From Turneriella parva DSM 21527 (GTDB lineage Bacteria > Spirochaetota > Leptospiria > Turneriellales > Turneriellaceae), in NCBI RefSeq assembly GCF_000266885.1, contig NC_018020.1:372001-436000 (forward strand): 64,000 bases of DNA. Reading direction: 5' to 3'. Numbering within the stretch: position 1 is the first letter of the stretch; the number at the start of each line of letters is the position of its first letter. This document shows positions 63,924 to 64,000 of this stretch, piece after piece. A program made the translations under genes and the position numbers. Below the pieces are notes generated by a model that was not told the origin of the DNA, did no database searches, and saw only the letters and a list, made by a program, of their open reading frames with translations.

Positions 63924-64000
63924 TCAGAGAATCTTGAATCTGCCGTTGATGCTGTAGAACTGGCGATGCACGATTTTTTTGGCTTCGGTATCGTAGAGCA
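63924..64000 (-). CDS. 3' end of an unidentified gene (runs off window end)
   Basis: Only the last 25 codons are visible, ending LYDTEAKKIVHRQFYSINGR, then FKIL and a TGA stop. No family can be recognised from this. It lies 47 bp upstream of the FtsB-like gene on the same strand. Confidence 0.45.
   Translation of the reverse strand, partial: LYDTEAKKIVHRQFYSINGRFKIL

Overview
The window looks like chromosome of a free-living or environmental spirochaete of the order Leptospirales. It is moderately GC-rich, and its content fits a Turneriella/Leptonema-like genome. The supporting genes are an MotA/MotB flagellar stator, many spirochaetal-type lipoproteins, beta-oxidation enzymes (acyl-CoA dehydrogenase, two crotonases), LPS-type glycosyl and sugar-nucleotide genes, several outer-membrane barrels and much cyclase/GGDEF/RsbU-type signalling. 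The taxon is an inference from gene content; no rRNA or marker search was possible. I see no rRNA, tRNA, CRISPR array, insertion sequence or prophage.

Layout. 1-5.4 kb: 5' part of a serine acetyltransferase with a coupled mini-gene, a WecG/TagA glycosyltransferase, a CysQ-type phosphatase overlapping an FAD-linked 2-hydroxyacid dehydrogenase, a lipoprotein and MazG. 5.4-11.6 kb: UDP-sugar 4,6-dehydratase, a UPF0104-type membrane protein, a class III nucleotidyl cyclase, an OmpA-type lipoprotein, a desaturase and a DUF2225 protein. 11.7-15.8 kb: a fused trehalose-6-phosphate synthase/phosphatase divergent from a GH15 trehalase-like enzyme. 15.9-24 kb: motAB, a TPR lipoprotein, a DUF445 protein, trpD, a GT9 glycosyltransferase and a CNT nucleoside transporter. 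24-28 kb: isocitrate dehydrogenase, crotonase and acyl-CoA dehydrogenase. 28-34.7 kb: mostly envelope and unknown genes ending in an ilvH-lipoprotein-zinc-ribbon overlap operon.

The most interesting stretch is 34.78-37.07 kb. A complete cobalamin riboswitch aptamer (minus strand, 36779-36948) contains a perfect 46-bp palindrome as its variable arm. It precedes a two-gene unit: a lipoprotein with two Cys-paired repeats, and a DUF6580-type multispanning membrane protein. I propose this as a candidate B12- or cobalt-related uptake or salvage system. On the other side of the same intergenic region, amtB has a near-consensus sigma-54 promoter that places transcription start about 11 nt before its ATG.

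38.4-64 kb: a MASE1-PAS-GGDEF-EAL protein, a cytochrome P450, a TonB-dependent receptor behind a Fur-like box, a barrel protein, a CorC/HlyC protein, a small orphan gene behind a second Fur-like box, pfkA, a crotonase, an MCP, RidA, aconitase, another barrel, a GAF-PP2C phosphatase, small exported proteins, TypA/BipA, an MscS channel, a TPR-propeller protein and an FtsB-like protein. The window ends in the 3' end of an unidentified gene. Transcription units are commonly closed by long, nearly perfect inverted repeats without strong T-tracts. Similar palindromes also sit between several divergent gene pairs, where terminators are not expected.
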